From Clavelina lepadiformis (Eukaryota > Chordata > Ascidiacea > Aplousobranchia > Clavelinidae): a stretch of 64,000 nucleotides of DNA. Location: contig NC_135244.1 in NCBI RefSeq assembly GCF_947623445.1, positions 16,802,860 through 16,866,859 of the forward strand. The letters are read 5' to 3'. The notes under the pieces were generated by a model. The model did not search any database. It was not told where the DNA came from and saw nothing but the letters and a program-made list of their open reading frames with translations. A program made the position numbers and the translations under genes. Below, one piece after another: positions 20,101 to 32,100 of this stretch (position 1 is the stretch's first letter; the number at the start of each line of letters is the position of its first letter).

Positions 20101-23100
20101 AATAGATTTAATGCCACTAACGACATCAATCCATTTGGTAGAAGTCAAACCATACTACGCACAACAGTTAGAAGGTTCTTTTAGAACATAAACTAAATAT
20201 AAATTATATAGTTTTAAGTGTGGCAATTATTTCAACTGAACGCGTTTCACTTTAAATATACTCAGTAAATTCGAGGTTGTTAATGTCTTTGATAACAACT
20301 GAAATAAATCTTTTTAGAAAAGCTTTGTTTGTTGTATTTTTTAGTTAACAACCTTTTATGCCCACACGTATCATGTTCCAACCTAGGAGCGCATCATTGG
20401 CAATAGGCTAGATGGCTTAACTACAGATACATGCTTAATACTCCCTTATATTCAATGGTTATTTTGTGAAGCTTAAATTCATTGGCAGTTTATGTTTCTT
20501 TTCTTCGTCAGTTTTCGTGCAGCTAATGTTGGAATGCCGCTTATAATCAAGACAATAGAATAATTAGCATAATTAACTCTTGGATACGTTGCTGGTTTTT
20601 AACAAACGACGTCACACACTAAATATTATGAAATCTTACCGTCGCATAGCTTTTTGTTGATAAATAAGCGATATAAATTACAGAATTAATGAACAACAGG
20701 CCACGGTAAAAATTTTCCACATAACATGAACTGATTAATTTTCTGATAACACATGTATGTACTTCTCCAAATAAACTTAAACGACGCTAACTTTAAATAA
20801 ATGTTTTGACCACAAAATACCGTAAAATGTGCGGGACAAACCCGACCCCACTGAAGATAAGTTCTACTGCCAATCACTTTTTTGTGTTAAATCAAAAGCC
20901 AATTTACTATCGCAATTCCAAATCATATTACAGCAGATCATTATTGAAAGTAGTGAACTTTACAGTATATGCAGGCGCAAGAAGCAAAATCACCGAATGA
21001 CCACTATGGCATCATCACTGCTTCTTTGTATTTCAGCCCTAGAGGGCATAGATTTGATACAGAATAAAGCGGTACCGCGGTAGTAAAAATGGTTTACTTG
21101 CGTCAGATTACCTTACATGTAATTTTGTGAACTCTCCTTGTGTAATCCGGCTGTTGCTTCCAGTAATACTGTGCATTGACTCAAAGTTAAGAACACTTAC
21201 GGGAAATGACGAAAACCTACCAATGACCAAACGCGTAAAACGTTCGAGAACTTCTTGTCAACAAACGCAAGATAAACATTTCATTCGAATGTTATCCAGA
21301 ATTATTATACAGTATGTTGATGGCGAATGCATAAGTTGAAACGCCCTACCGATAATGAGCTATAACTGCGCGGTTGTCGCTAAGAATGCTGAATCCTCAT
21401 GACTGATCTTAAACTGCAATTGCTGCTAAAGCGCAATCAAAGTCACGCATTTGTCCATGTAACTTGTAAAGCATTCTAAAAATGTTTTAAGTGTACTAAG
21501 CTTTGCTTGTAAATAGCTTTGTCTGAAACTATCATTCTGTTTTTGAAAATGCCACCGGTACTCATGGTGTTGTCTGATTTTATATCATTGTGATATCTGG
21601 TTGTGTATGGACGCCATTACTCTCGATATTACGTCACAAATTCGTGTACACGCCAGTCGTGTAATTACCTTGGCTTGGATAATAAGCTTTTAGCGTGGGT
21701 GTACTTGAGACAATTTGATAATTAATTAACAAACGTAGCACTTCCAAAGCAACTAGCGACGACTTTTTCAGTTTATAGCATATAAACGTAAATACGTACT
21801 GTAGAGGTTTGGCAAAGTTTGCTTTTAAATACTTTCCTGACATTGACATGCTGAGTTAGATTACGGAGGCGTTGCATTAGCGGCGCCTGAAGTATGACGC
21901 ATGGACGCCATATTTGAACGTTATGGCATCTTTATATCGCAGCTTTTATAAAACCTCGTGTAATTTAACAAAATTATAGCAAAATTACATCCTGATTTAC
22001 TTTTTACCTAAACAAAAGGACTTGTCTTGCCTTGTTTGTCAAACACTAATTTTTTTAAGTAAAAATTGGAAATCCGTTAATGAAACAGAAATGGACGATC
22101 TAAAGTATGTAATCGGTACGCACTTAATGCATACTTTATGTTGTGACACCCAAATTTCGACAAAAACGTCGAAACAAAAAGCTTCTACTGACACGTTAGT
22201 CACAAAAACTTTGGGATATTTTTTCAAATTCTGCAACGCCATATGGAAATAGGCGTAGGCCTAAATAGTTAATAGTGTAGTTAATATGTAAATACCTAGT
22301 TTGCGGGCTTTATTTCTGGCCTCTTGATTGGTCGTTTGTCTGTATATAGCTAACAAACACGCGACTCAAAGGAATGTTAATTTCTTATCATCGTCATCAT
22401 CATCAACAAATAAGATTGTATACCTTTTCAGCAAAACACTTTCAGTTCTAAATTTTCTTGTACTAATCAATAACTATTTATGGCGTTGGCATTTTGAAAG
22501 CAGGGATTACGTCATAGAATAAACACTGAATTTTGGACAAATATCTCTTATACGCAATAACAATATTTAAACTATGTTAAATATAAGTTTATTCTAGATA
22601 TTCATGCTTATAAAAGTGGCGTTATAAATGCAAATGTCATATCTTTGTACTTCCGTCTATCTCTTTAGCATTCGGAACAATAAAATAAGCAACCCGGGGC
22701 GTCACTTAGTGGATGGTTAATATGAGAAAAGCGAACGTAGGTCTTTAAAACAACTAAGGTATATAACGTTATCGTTGTATACCGCAACTAAGCAAGTCAA
22801 ATCTGATAGCCTCTGCTGCTTGTGAATGTGACCAAGAGAAGTAAGCTGTAGCCCAAGTTTTATTCGACTATTCTATTTAAAGTACTATCATGCTCCTCGT
22901 GATGCATGGCTTACGAGCTCTGGACGACAACACAACCCAGTGGCTGTTCGATTCATTGCCACCAGACATCTAGTCCGGGTGCCCGAATAGCATCTATGAG
23001 TTATACGAAGAAGAACAAGAAAAGCTTTTTTCAGTTTGACGTATTTTCAAGAGTTTATTACAAAGTTATTAGTTGTTACTAACTTTAGTTTTTAATCACA

Positions 23101-23480
23101 TCTCTATACTGTGAAATACCATAGATATTTTTGAAATGAGTTGCTGATCTCATACCGGTATTTCAAAACGGGTCACATGTATATAAGCTTTGCGTAAAAC
23201 ATTTAAGATATGATAATGGTTTTTGTTAAGAAAGTTATCAGTAAAGTTATCTGGTTTTACCAGGCTAAGGAGCATTACCAAGTCAATATTGCAGCTGTTT
23301 GGTCACGAGAACACTAATTATGACGATAACAGAGATATGACGTCAAAATCATTATCGGAAACTACGCTCTGAAGCGTAGCAATGCATGATGAGTTCATAT
23401 GAACGGACGCCTACTTGTATAAATTATTACTGCACACGCGTGTATTAGCTAAGGATTACCTAGTTACTACGTCACTACCG
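17144..23480. other. 6.3-kb gap without recognised genes
   Basis: AT-rich sequence between the divergent starts of the PAN-EGF gene and the Kelch gene. Only short frames (up to ~84 codons at 20829-21083) without domains, splice context or codon bias. It is the plausible home of upstream regulatory DNA for both genes; I see no transposon ends or RNA genes. Confidence 0.5.
23338..23345. promoter_or_regulatory. CRE-like palindrome TGACGTCA
   Basis: TGACGTCA, the CREB/ATF consensus, lies about 200 bp before the Kelch ATG. The site is seen directly; regulatory use is inference. Confidence 0.35.
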
Positions 23481-23484
23481 TTAC

Positions 23485-23490
23485 TATAAA
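23485..23490 (+). promoter_or_regulatory. TATA box candidate of Kelch gene
   Basis: TATAAA 57 bp before the ATG at 23542, leaving room for a start site near 23515-23520 and a very short 5' UTR. A short out-of-frame ATG at 23532 precedes the chosen start. Confidence 0.35.
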
Positions 23491-23541
23491 TCTCAACAAG
23501 GTGAGCAAGTGTTTTCAAACGGGACAAGCAGATGTCTTTAG

Positions 23542-26500
23542 ATGGGGCATTTTCGGATAGGCAATAACGATAATTGCATTTTGTCCCAACCCCAAGACGA
23601 AGACCCCGAAGTCAACGATGCAATCACAAGTAAGTATAAATGGATAAGTCATTGTGCTGTGAGACTGTGGTAAATTAATTTTTCTTCTCTTTCTTATTAT
23701 TCTAGCTTCCTTGAGTTTGTGTACTTTATTCTGTAACGGTTGTTGTGCGGCATAAATGTGTCGTTAATTTGATTTCCGTTATGTAAACCGCGCAGTTAGA
23801 TGTGGAGAGGACGAAGAAATTGTCTGCTCCAGATCAGGTTTAGCAAAAATAAGCGACTACTTTCGTGCATGTTTATTCGGGAATTTCCGTGAGAAAAATG
23901 ATGACTATATAAGCTTGCCATATGTAGCCGGGGACCTTTTTGTCACCTTGCTTCAATTTTATCCAGAATCAATTCATCTTACAGAGTAGGTGACGTACAG
24001 TAGGGTACTTCAAAGTAGTATGCTTTGGTTTAATATGCGGAATAGTAACTATAAAAATCATAACGACTTTTGATTATACTGTATACGCATCAGAGTTGTA
24101 AAGGGGGTCGGGCTTTTCCGGTCGGTTTCGGGCTGTTTGAAAACAAGACATTGTCCAGATTTAGACCAGAATTTATGCTGACACAGCATGGACAGCTTTG
24201 CGTCGTAATTTCACTTTCTTTGCAAAAATGATTGATGCGCATGCGCGCAGAGTGCTAAAAACCTCCCACAGAAAGCAACGTAGTAAAGGATGATAGTCAA
24301 AGAACGGCATCAAAAGATGATGATTTTGATTCATTCAGTAAAATTAACTTTCGGGCCTAATTCGGGCTTCAAATAAAAAACCGGGTTCGAGTTAACAATA
24401 TAAGGCACATTTACAACTCTGATATTGGCATATCTATTTCATTGTTCTGTTTGTTTATTTGTTGTCCTATACACTGTTATAGATCCAATAAGACTTCAAT
24501 TGATAACAAACTCATTGAAGATGTTAATCAAGCCTGGACACTCATTGAGATTGCTGATATGTTGTATTTGGAGCACGCTGCTCAAAAATGCGACGACTTT
24601 ATAATAGGACAAATAACTCCACAAAATTGTGTTGAAATCTGCCACTTGGCAGACACCTTTCATCGCTCAAATATTCTTCTTGAAGTCGTCCGAAAAATAG
24701 CTTTGTTTAGGTACTGTATTAATGACTTAACATTTCCATAACATTTTTTTTTGAAACTAAGCTTTTAACAGTCTTTTGCTGTCGTGTTTTAGATTTGGGA
24801 AAGGAGTTGAAAATCTTCTGGATTTTAGGCATTTATTTTGCAATAATCACTTACACGATGACAAAAATATTAAAGGTAACGAAGAAAACAAAGCAAATTC
24901 ACCAGACAACATTAATGAAGAAGACTTACAGACGATCTGTAATTTACTCAATCAGTACAAGTTTACCCACAAAATATTCGTTATTGGAGGTTATAACTTT
25001 CACGAACAGAGGGAAAATTCGACACAGAATGAATGCTTCTCTATCGACGCTGACGCGTTTAACACTGACGTCACAAAGGGCGTTTCAAGCAGCAGCGAAG
25101 TAGATAACGAATCTGTAGAGGACACTGCGTTATTATCTGACTATGGTTATAGTCAACAGGGAGCGGAAAATGATAGCAGAGACATCGTAAGCTTCACAAT
25201 CAATGAAAAGTCTCAATATAAACAAATTCATAATTTTCCAGACAAACTGTTAGAGGATTATAGAACTGTTCTTGTCGATACTTTTATCTATGTAATAGGA
25301 GGTATATATTATAAACAAAATTTACCTACTAACGCTACCTGGCGGTACGACACAAGACGAAACGAATGGCGCACGGTAGCTCCTTTAAAACATCCGAGGT
25401 AAAAACTTTCAAAGCAAATTTTTAATACACTTTCCCTCCAAATTTAACAACTTAAACAATGTCTTGTTACTTGCAGAATGGAACACTGCGCAACTACAGT
25501 GAAGGAAACTATTTACGTTTGTGGTGGTTACGATGGCAACGCTGTACACAAAACTACTGAGTCGTTCAACCCAGCAAAAAATAGTTGGTTGGCTCAGCCA
25601 GATATGCCAATCGGTGATTTCATTATGTATATTTACAGTATATTATGATCGTATACAAGTTTTTACCAAAGTAACTATAGTTGCTTGAGAAGATATTACC
25701 TGTTACGCTGTCGTCGAATTGACAAATTTTGTGCATGATTGTTGTGAGCAATATCATAATTTCAGGTGTCGGAAATGCTGCGTGTACGTCTGATGACGTT
25801 AATTTATACGTAATATGTGGTCAATTTGGCAACAAAAAAATTCATACAACGCGAAAAATTCAGCAATTCAACACGGTTACACAGCAATGGAGCCTGCCCG
25901 CCGAGTATGCGTCACCAGGTAATCTGGATCACGGTTGCGTTTTTTCAAAATATTGTAACTACAAGTAAACAACAGTAAGCAAGTAAAAGCAAGCTTTTCT
26001 ATAGTTTGCAAATAACTTCAACTTTTTATGAGAATGTTATAAAGAATAATCTGCTCAAATGTATGAAAGTGTTGTCATCTTTTTGAAGTTTGTTTATTAT
26101 TTGCCTATAGCCCTATATACAAACTGTTAACTACTTTACAATCCTACCCGCATCTTCCGAATAGAAAATAATCACTTTCTGACTGGTTGTATCTTTAAAC
26201 AGTCCATTCAAACAGTACCCGAATGTGTTGTATTTCTATAGTTTTCTATCCCCACTCTGAATATGGAATGAGCTGCGCCGTTCTTGAGGACGAGATCGTG
26301 ATCTTCGGAGGGCAAACTATCAGGGTAGATGCGTATAACATAAAGACGAAACAATGGAGAAGGTTAAAAAATGAAATTTATTCAATTCAATAAACTGAGA
26401 TTAAATTGTAGAATACACATGTTTGGGAGCAGTAACAAGCAAGGGTAGATCAAGCAAAAAAGCTTGTTTGGACGACTGGTCCTGCATTTCAAGTGTGTAT

Positions 26501-28268
26501 TGATAATTAATAAGTTAACTACAGCCGTTCACCATAAGCAAAACAGTTTAGATAAGTTAATGAAAGTATATAATAGGCATATTGCCTACGCTATACTGCT
26601 TTCACTTTGTTACCCATGCCACGCGTGATTATTAGATTATCATGTTTTCAGCAGGATTTAAATTGTTTTTGCCATTATTTCATATGCTAGGCTACAACCT
26701 TTGCATTTACACCACATCGTTAATTGAGACGTGTGACCTTGCAAACCCTTCCCATAAAATTTTTTCTTCGAACACCAATACATTGTTATAGAGACCCAAG
26801 TCATAGACTTGCATCGTATCTCATTATTCCAAAACTTGATTCCATGACTCGTGTCATATTCCAAAAGTTAGATGACTAGCTATTGGTTACGTCCATGCAA
26901 AAATGGTGGTATAGTAAGCAATGTTCCCTCTAATTTTTCACGAGTCTGAGCAAACACACTAACTCCCTGAGCGGTCCCTTCGACCAGTGTGAGCAACATC
27001 AGACGTGCAACGTGCGCACTGTGGCCATTATTATGCCTTTATTTTATTTTTAATTCAGGTTGGATTTTTTTCTTGTGCGCAGCACAGATTTTCTGTGCGC
27101 GGAGACCGTGTCAGCAGTGCGCATTCGCGCACGCGCGCAGCTTAGAGGGAACATTGATAGTAAGTCAAGTCTAAGTAGCCTATATACTTTACTATTTACC
27201 AGATTGAAAGACATGGAACACCGGCGAATTGACGCATCTGCTATCACGTTTAGAAACATCATACTGGTAGCTGGTGGCTACGACTACACTACAGGTAATG
27301 ACTAGGGCAACCAGTTTTTTGACCTAAAAATTTTAAATTTTGACCTTAAAATTTGCAAATTTTGACCTCATTTTGACCTAAAAAGTCTACATTTTGACCT
27401 TATTTTGACCTAAAAAGTTTACATTTTGACCTTATTTTGACCTAAAAAGTTTAAATTTTGACCTCATTTTGAAAAACGCTATACTGATAGTCTCTACACT
27501 GTCTACAGCAACTTTCTAATCTAAAGCTGCATTTAAAAATGACAAAATGCTTTTCTAGTGTTGACTTTTTTTTCGTTTCTGCGTATTAAGATTGACAACT
27601 TGCAGTTTCAAATGCAATGACGTCACATCGTGACGTCACCAAACGCGCTGAAAAGCCTTCCCTCTCTTTGTGGCTTGGGTTCTAAGTAAAATTTGCGGGA
27701 CTGGAATTGTTTGCGGTACAAGAAAAGAGAAAAACGGAAGAATAATATTACAAAATGGTTACAAAATTACAAGTTTAATAGATTTTGACCTAAAAAAAAG
27801 ACCTAACGAAACAATTTGACCGTATTTTGACCTAACGTAACATTTTGACTTTATCTGACCTAATAACTTCTATACCACACGTCGTACAAAGCTGAAATTT
27901 GTTTTGTGCTTGTTTCATAGCATTCTGAGCAGGTAAAAAAAAATTGACCATATTGACTTTTGGTTGCCCTAGTAATGACTAAGATATAAATGCATATCAC
28001 TTCACATCCAAACGAGCTTTTGCCGTTTTACTTTTGCTCTGTAAATTTTCGCTCTTGCACACTATAGGCCTGTTCATTGGTGGGTTATGTGACCTACAAA
28101 ACGTTAAAATATCTAAAATTTCATTTTGCAGGAGAATTTTTCAACACAATGGAAATATACAATAAGGACAAAGAATTATGGACGCTTGGCAAAACACTGC
28201 TTCCTCAATCGGCAAAAAATTTGGGTTTTTGCTACGTTTTTGATGTTGTACCACTAGACCTACATTGA
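23542..28268 (+). CDS. BTB-BACK-Kelch (KLHL-type) protein
   Basis: Nine exons: 23542-23629, 23796-23985, 24483-24710, 24793-25398, 25477-25613, 25766-25918, 26242-26362, 27203-27294, 28132-28268; 1752 nt, 583 residues, all junctions phase-consistent. Exons 1-2 give a BTB domain (ISDYFRACLFGNFRE), with a short N-terminus. Exon 3 gives a BACK/3-box region (IADMLYLEHAAQKCDDF). Exons 4-9 hold six Kelch blades, marked by VIGGYN, VIGGIY, CGGYDG, CGQFG, FGGQT and AGGYDY, each followed by a Trp. Exon 4 also carries a ~70-residue acidic Ser-rich insert between blades one and two (SSSSEVDNESVED), unusual for KLHL proteins. The family acts as substrate adaptors of Cullin-3 ubiquitin ligases, or as actin-associated proteins. 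The substrate cannot be inferred. Introns 2, 7 and 8 carry small DNA transposons. Confidence 0.93.
24091..24421. mobile_element. Small hAT-like element in Kelch intron 2
   Basis: 331 bp with terminal inverted repeats CAGAGTTGTAAA at the left and TTTACAACTCTG at the right. Interior has repeated TTCGGGC/GTCGGGC motifs. Flanking 8-mers (ATACGCAT, ATATTGGC) no longer match, so the target duplication is lost or my ends are slightly off. CAG-ends fit hAT elements. Confidence 0.6.
26919..27156. mobile_element. hAT MITE in Kelch intron 7
   Basis: 238 bp, terminal inverted repeats CAATGTTCCCTCTAA and TTAGAGGGAACATTG, flanked by the exact 8-bp duplication ATAGTAAG at 26911-26918 and 27157-27164. Eight-base duplication and end sequence are typical of hAT. 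GC-rich interior with alternating GCGC tracts. No coding capacity. Confidence 0.9.
27303..27971. mobile_element. hAT MITE at Kelch exon 8 donor
   Basis: 669 bp, ends TAGGGCAACC and GGTTGCCCTA, flanked by the exact 8-bp duplication GTAATGAC at 27295-27302 and 27972-27979. The left duplication begins at the first base of intron 8, so the element sits eight bases inside the intron and the donor GTAATGA itself is the duplicated target. Subterminal tandem TTTTGACCTA motifs are probable transposase-binding repeats. No coding capacity. Confidence 0.92.
27315..27475. repeat. Subterminal TTTTGACCT repeats of the hAT MITE
   Basis: About ten copies of TTTTGACCT followed by TA, CA or AA spacers, in pairs about 29 bp apart. 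A second, looser cluster is at 27783-27860 near the right end of the element. Confidence 0.85.
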
Positions 28269-28880
28269 CAATTCACTGAGCTACGTTTGAAAATTTTTTC
28301 GCCAAGGTCAAAGATGTTTTAACTGTTTCTGAATCAATTTTTTGCGCTAAACTCAAAAATGCAACCACTTTTTTCAATCAGATGAAGTTTTTTCTTCATC
28401 ACACTTTTAATTATGCTAGCTTTGGTCATTATTGTGCACAAAAATACTAATTTCTGTGGTAGCTTAGTTGGTCATGCATGTTGTCAATTTTTGCAAGTAA
28501 CATGGTAATTTTAATTGAATGCAAAGTTTTTGCAATGACAGTCATTTTAAACACTGCAAAAATATAATGACACAGTTGAAATAAAGGCACAACTAACCAA
28601 GAAAGCTTCCTAACACAAAAATTTGTTCAACGGCGCTCAACCTAACAGTAGAAGTTAGTATGTTAATGTTACACTACTAACACGTAATCACTTAACATCA
28701 CAAATTTGTTTTAAATGCTAAATACTCGCCAACATCAGTGGGTGGAATAAAAACGAAGTGTTCAAAAATAACCTAACACAGAAAGTGTTGTGCGGCGCAT
28801 GGTGATATTCCCACGATAAATACAATAACAATATAAATACAAATGCTTTATGCTGACAAAAAGTGTCGCTTCAAAGATTT
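28269..28880. other. Kelch 3' UTR and spacer
   Basis: Follows the Kelch stop. AATAAA at 28580-28585 is the nearest candidate poly(A) signal. No other feature recognised. Confidence 0.4.
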
Positions 28881-28884
28881 TCTT

Positions 28885-29190
28885 CTATGTGTGGAATTGG
28901 AAAGATCTCTTTTTAACTACCAATAGTAACCTGCAAGCATGTTTACGTGCCAGTATCCTTGGCACCTTTCTTCTACCTGGCGATGGTCTTGGTGGAATCT
29001 CTCTCCCTGTTCTTCGCTGTAGTCACCACAGTTGTCAGGAAAGCAATCCAAATGCAAACTCAGAAAATGCATTTTTACAGACATCCGGGCTCCAAGGGAT
29101 TGAAAGCTTTCAAGCAGCTCTTTAACCTGTCCTTCGGAATCAGGGCTTCTATGCTTTGCAAGGATGCTGCTGCTCGCTTTCTATACTTCA
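28885..29190 (-). pseudogene. Fossil fragment of a mobile-element protein
   Basis: The minus strand carries a conserved block containing CGDYSEEQGERFHQD and ERCQGYW, preceded by KMHFLSLHLDCFP. From memory this block occurs in many animal genomes in repeat-derived proteins of unassigned function; I cannot name the element class with certainty. The copy looks broken and partial, with no terminal repeats found around it. Confidence 0.6.
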
Positions 29191-32100
29191 CATGTTGTTT
29201 GTTATTCCGGTTTATTCTTGAAATGAAAAAGAACACTGTTACTCTTAACTCAAACAGTAAATGAAACTGCCTCCATACAGTACAAGTATCAGCATACCTT
29301 GTAAGTTATGCAAAAATAACAATCAGTGACACGGTCTTTTACTTCTCTCCATACCATAGGAATACCAAAAGGAAGCCTTTTTATTTTCTTTGGGCTCCAT
29401 AACCTTAAGCTTTCAACGCACAGCTTGTACTTATATTTTTGTCTTTTATTGTACTATCATGCAAACCAATGCAGATCTATCTTAGGACACGTTGCATTGA
29501 ATTTGGATGTAAAACTTATAAGTACCAAAGTAGGCCTAGTGTTTTTTTGACATATTGACCATGTCTGTGAGGAACAATCTTTACTTATTTTATTATCCGT
29601 TAGAATATTTGATGTCGAGTGTAAATTTAATTTCGAATAATTTGCAAATAATTTTGTGGGCAAAAACTGAACCAACATTTTGTGACACTGCGGCAGTTAT
29701 CATGGGCTCAAGGACGGAGGAGTGAGAAAAACAAACGTACAAAAATTTGGTTTGTTGTGGCAATTGTAATTGAATATTTCCGTTTTATTGAAAAAAGTTA
29801 GTTTCTGATAAATGTTAAACCGAAAAAATACCAAATGAACAATACTTTGGCATAGCGCCAATTTCTCTATAAGAGCCACATTTAAATGACGTCATGCGCT
29901 ATAGGCCAAGTTCCACAGCCCATACTCACGAGCCAGAACACAATGGCGCATATAAGAATGTGGCGTGTTGTTCGAAACTGGGTCTTAAACACGATAATAC
30001 GGAATACACACAAAACTGCAAGAATTAGTTGCAACCATACGTGATTAATTTGACGTCATAAGAAACAAAAACTCGTGAGTTTTTTGCTATTGTTGGTATT
30101 CTATGATTATACACCATTAAAACTTACTTATATGTGTTTGTGATAGATTACTTAGTGTGCCCATAAAATTAAGTCAATTTCTGACTAATCATTAAGTAGT
30201 ATACTCTGACCCTTACTAATAATTAGAAGGTAGCGAATCCTGTGAAGAAATTCTCTACACTTCAGCTGAATAGATTTAATAGTAAACAGGGAGAATCTGA
30301 TTAACTCGGTTTTTAATGCTCTTCATTACTATCTTTTCGGACAAAACACCAGAATTAGCGTCAATATTACAGCTAATCCAAATTCAAGCATGCAAAAGGT
30401 ACATACCTTAGCCTACACTCTAGGAGAGAATTAAAGAGACAATGCAGTTATTGCGAGGTCAATCGTGCAGTGTACGGATAAAGTTGTTTACCAATCAAGT
30501 TGTCAATCAAACACAAGGTTATTTCGAATTCGTTGAGTTCATTTCAAAATGTAGATAAACATGTTTACAAAACCGGGTGTCAATCATGGGGTTATTTTAA
30601 GTGCAATGAATTCATAACGCAAGGTGGATAAACATCTTTGCAAAACTGTTTGTCACTCAATTGTTCTTCGATTCGGTAACAATTATGTCGTAAACTGAGA
30701 ATGAACTTCTGACAAGTATGAAGTTATGCAATAGAAAGCGCGGCATGTGGGAGATAAGATACACAAATATAACTTTATGACTTGGAAGACAATGGAATCA
30801 GTGTGTTCCATATTTACTGTTATATAAGCTATCTATGACGGTGCTATACCTATGATGTCTATGTTTATATTGGTAAATGTGGGCAGCACATGGACTGATA
30901 TTGTATTGTATTGTTTATTTTCACCATTATAACTGTACAAAGCGAAGTTACTATGTTAGTCGTTTTAGTTATAGCACAATAAAACACATGCTCACGAACA
31001 ATTAACGAGCAGGAAAAAATGACAAAGCCTAAGGGCTTAAAACATGCAAGATAGCAATTCTACAATTGTGCTATCAGTTGGTAGGTTAGCAAGGCCACTA
31101 AACCAAAATTACGATGATGCCTTTTGCTCTTACTTATCTACTCAAATGGCGATAAATACGGCGTTTCTTCCTAACTGTGAAAAAAGCTACAAGTTCGTCA
31201 CTCGAGTATAACAATTTTCCATTCATATTCTTAAGTGTGAGTAAAAAACTTTACCGCAGTCTTCGACCAGATATTGCTCCTTGGGGTTACAGGAAGACCA
31301 TAATCCAGCTGACAGGCAAAATTAGACGCAAAACAAAAAGAACGTCTCTTTCTTAGAGATCACGCCATTTCCTAAAGTTGACATGTGGGTGCCCCAAGTA
31401 CAGTCCTGAAATATATCGATGGCGCAGTCCCTACGGCCCATGCTTTTTACTATGGCCATTTGCAAAACCATCAGCGACCTTGCCTGCACTGAACAACCAA
31501 CATGACAGGTGTGGGTACGCAAAAATGGGGTCTGGTGCAGAAGTGCACAACCTTACCAAATGACATCATAAGTTGGGAAGTGTGGTCCTAGTATAATAAT
31601 GCATGACATGGTTGTGCACTAGACTCGAAAAATGTTTAGATGTATATACTTAAGGGTGCTATTAGTCTTAGGTGCACGACTACATACTAATTTATTGGTA
31701 CTGTGGCAGGCCTATACAGTTACTGGAGACAGTTTGGCTAGCCTAACTTGATTAAAAGTTGACTGCACGTAAATTCTGTCCTAGTAGGCCTAATCATTAA
31801 TTGCTAAATAATGCACTGATGCTCATCAAAACCAGTAGCCTACCCATATACCGTATTGATTGTGTCTACGCCAACTATACAGTCTGGCACTACGGCAGAT
31901 TGGTAATGAATTTTTATTTCTGACTTGAGAGTTAATTTTAGGAATAACTCTTTCAAGTCAATTCAATGCCTTTCATTTAAAAACTTTTCTGAGGTCGCAT
32001 TACACCAGATAGCCTCTAGGCCTATTTGTTGAACATTTTACTAGAGTCGTCATTCATCAAAAACTGTGGTGCGAGTTAAGTCACCGACTCTAATGATTAC

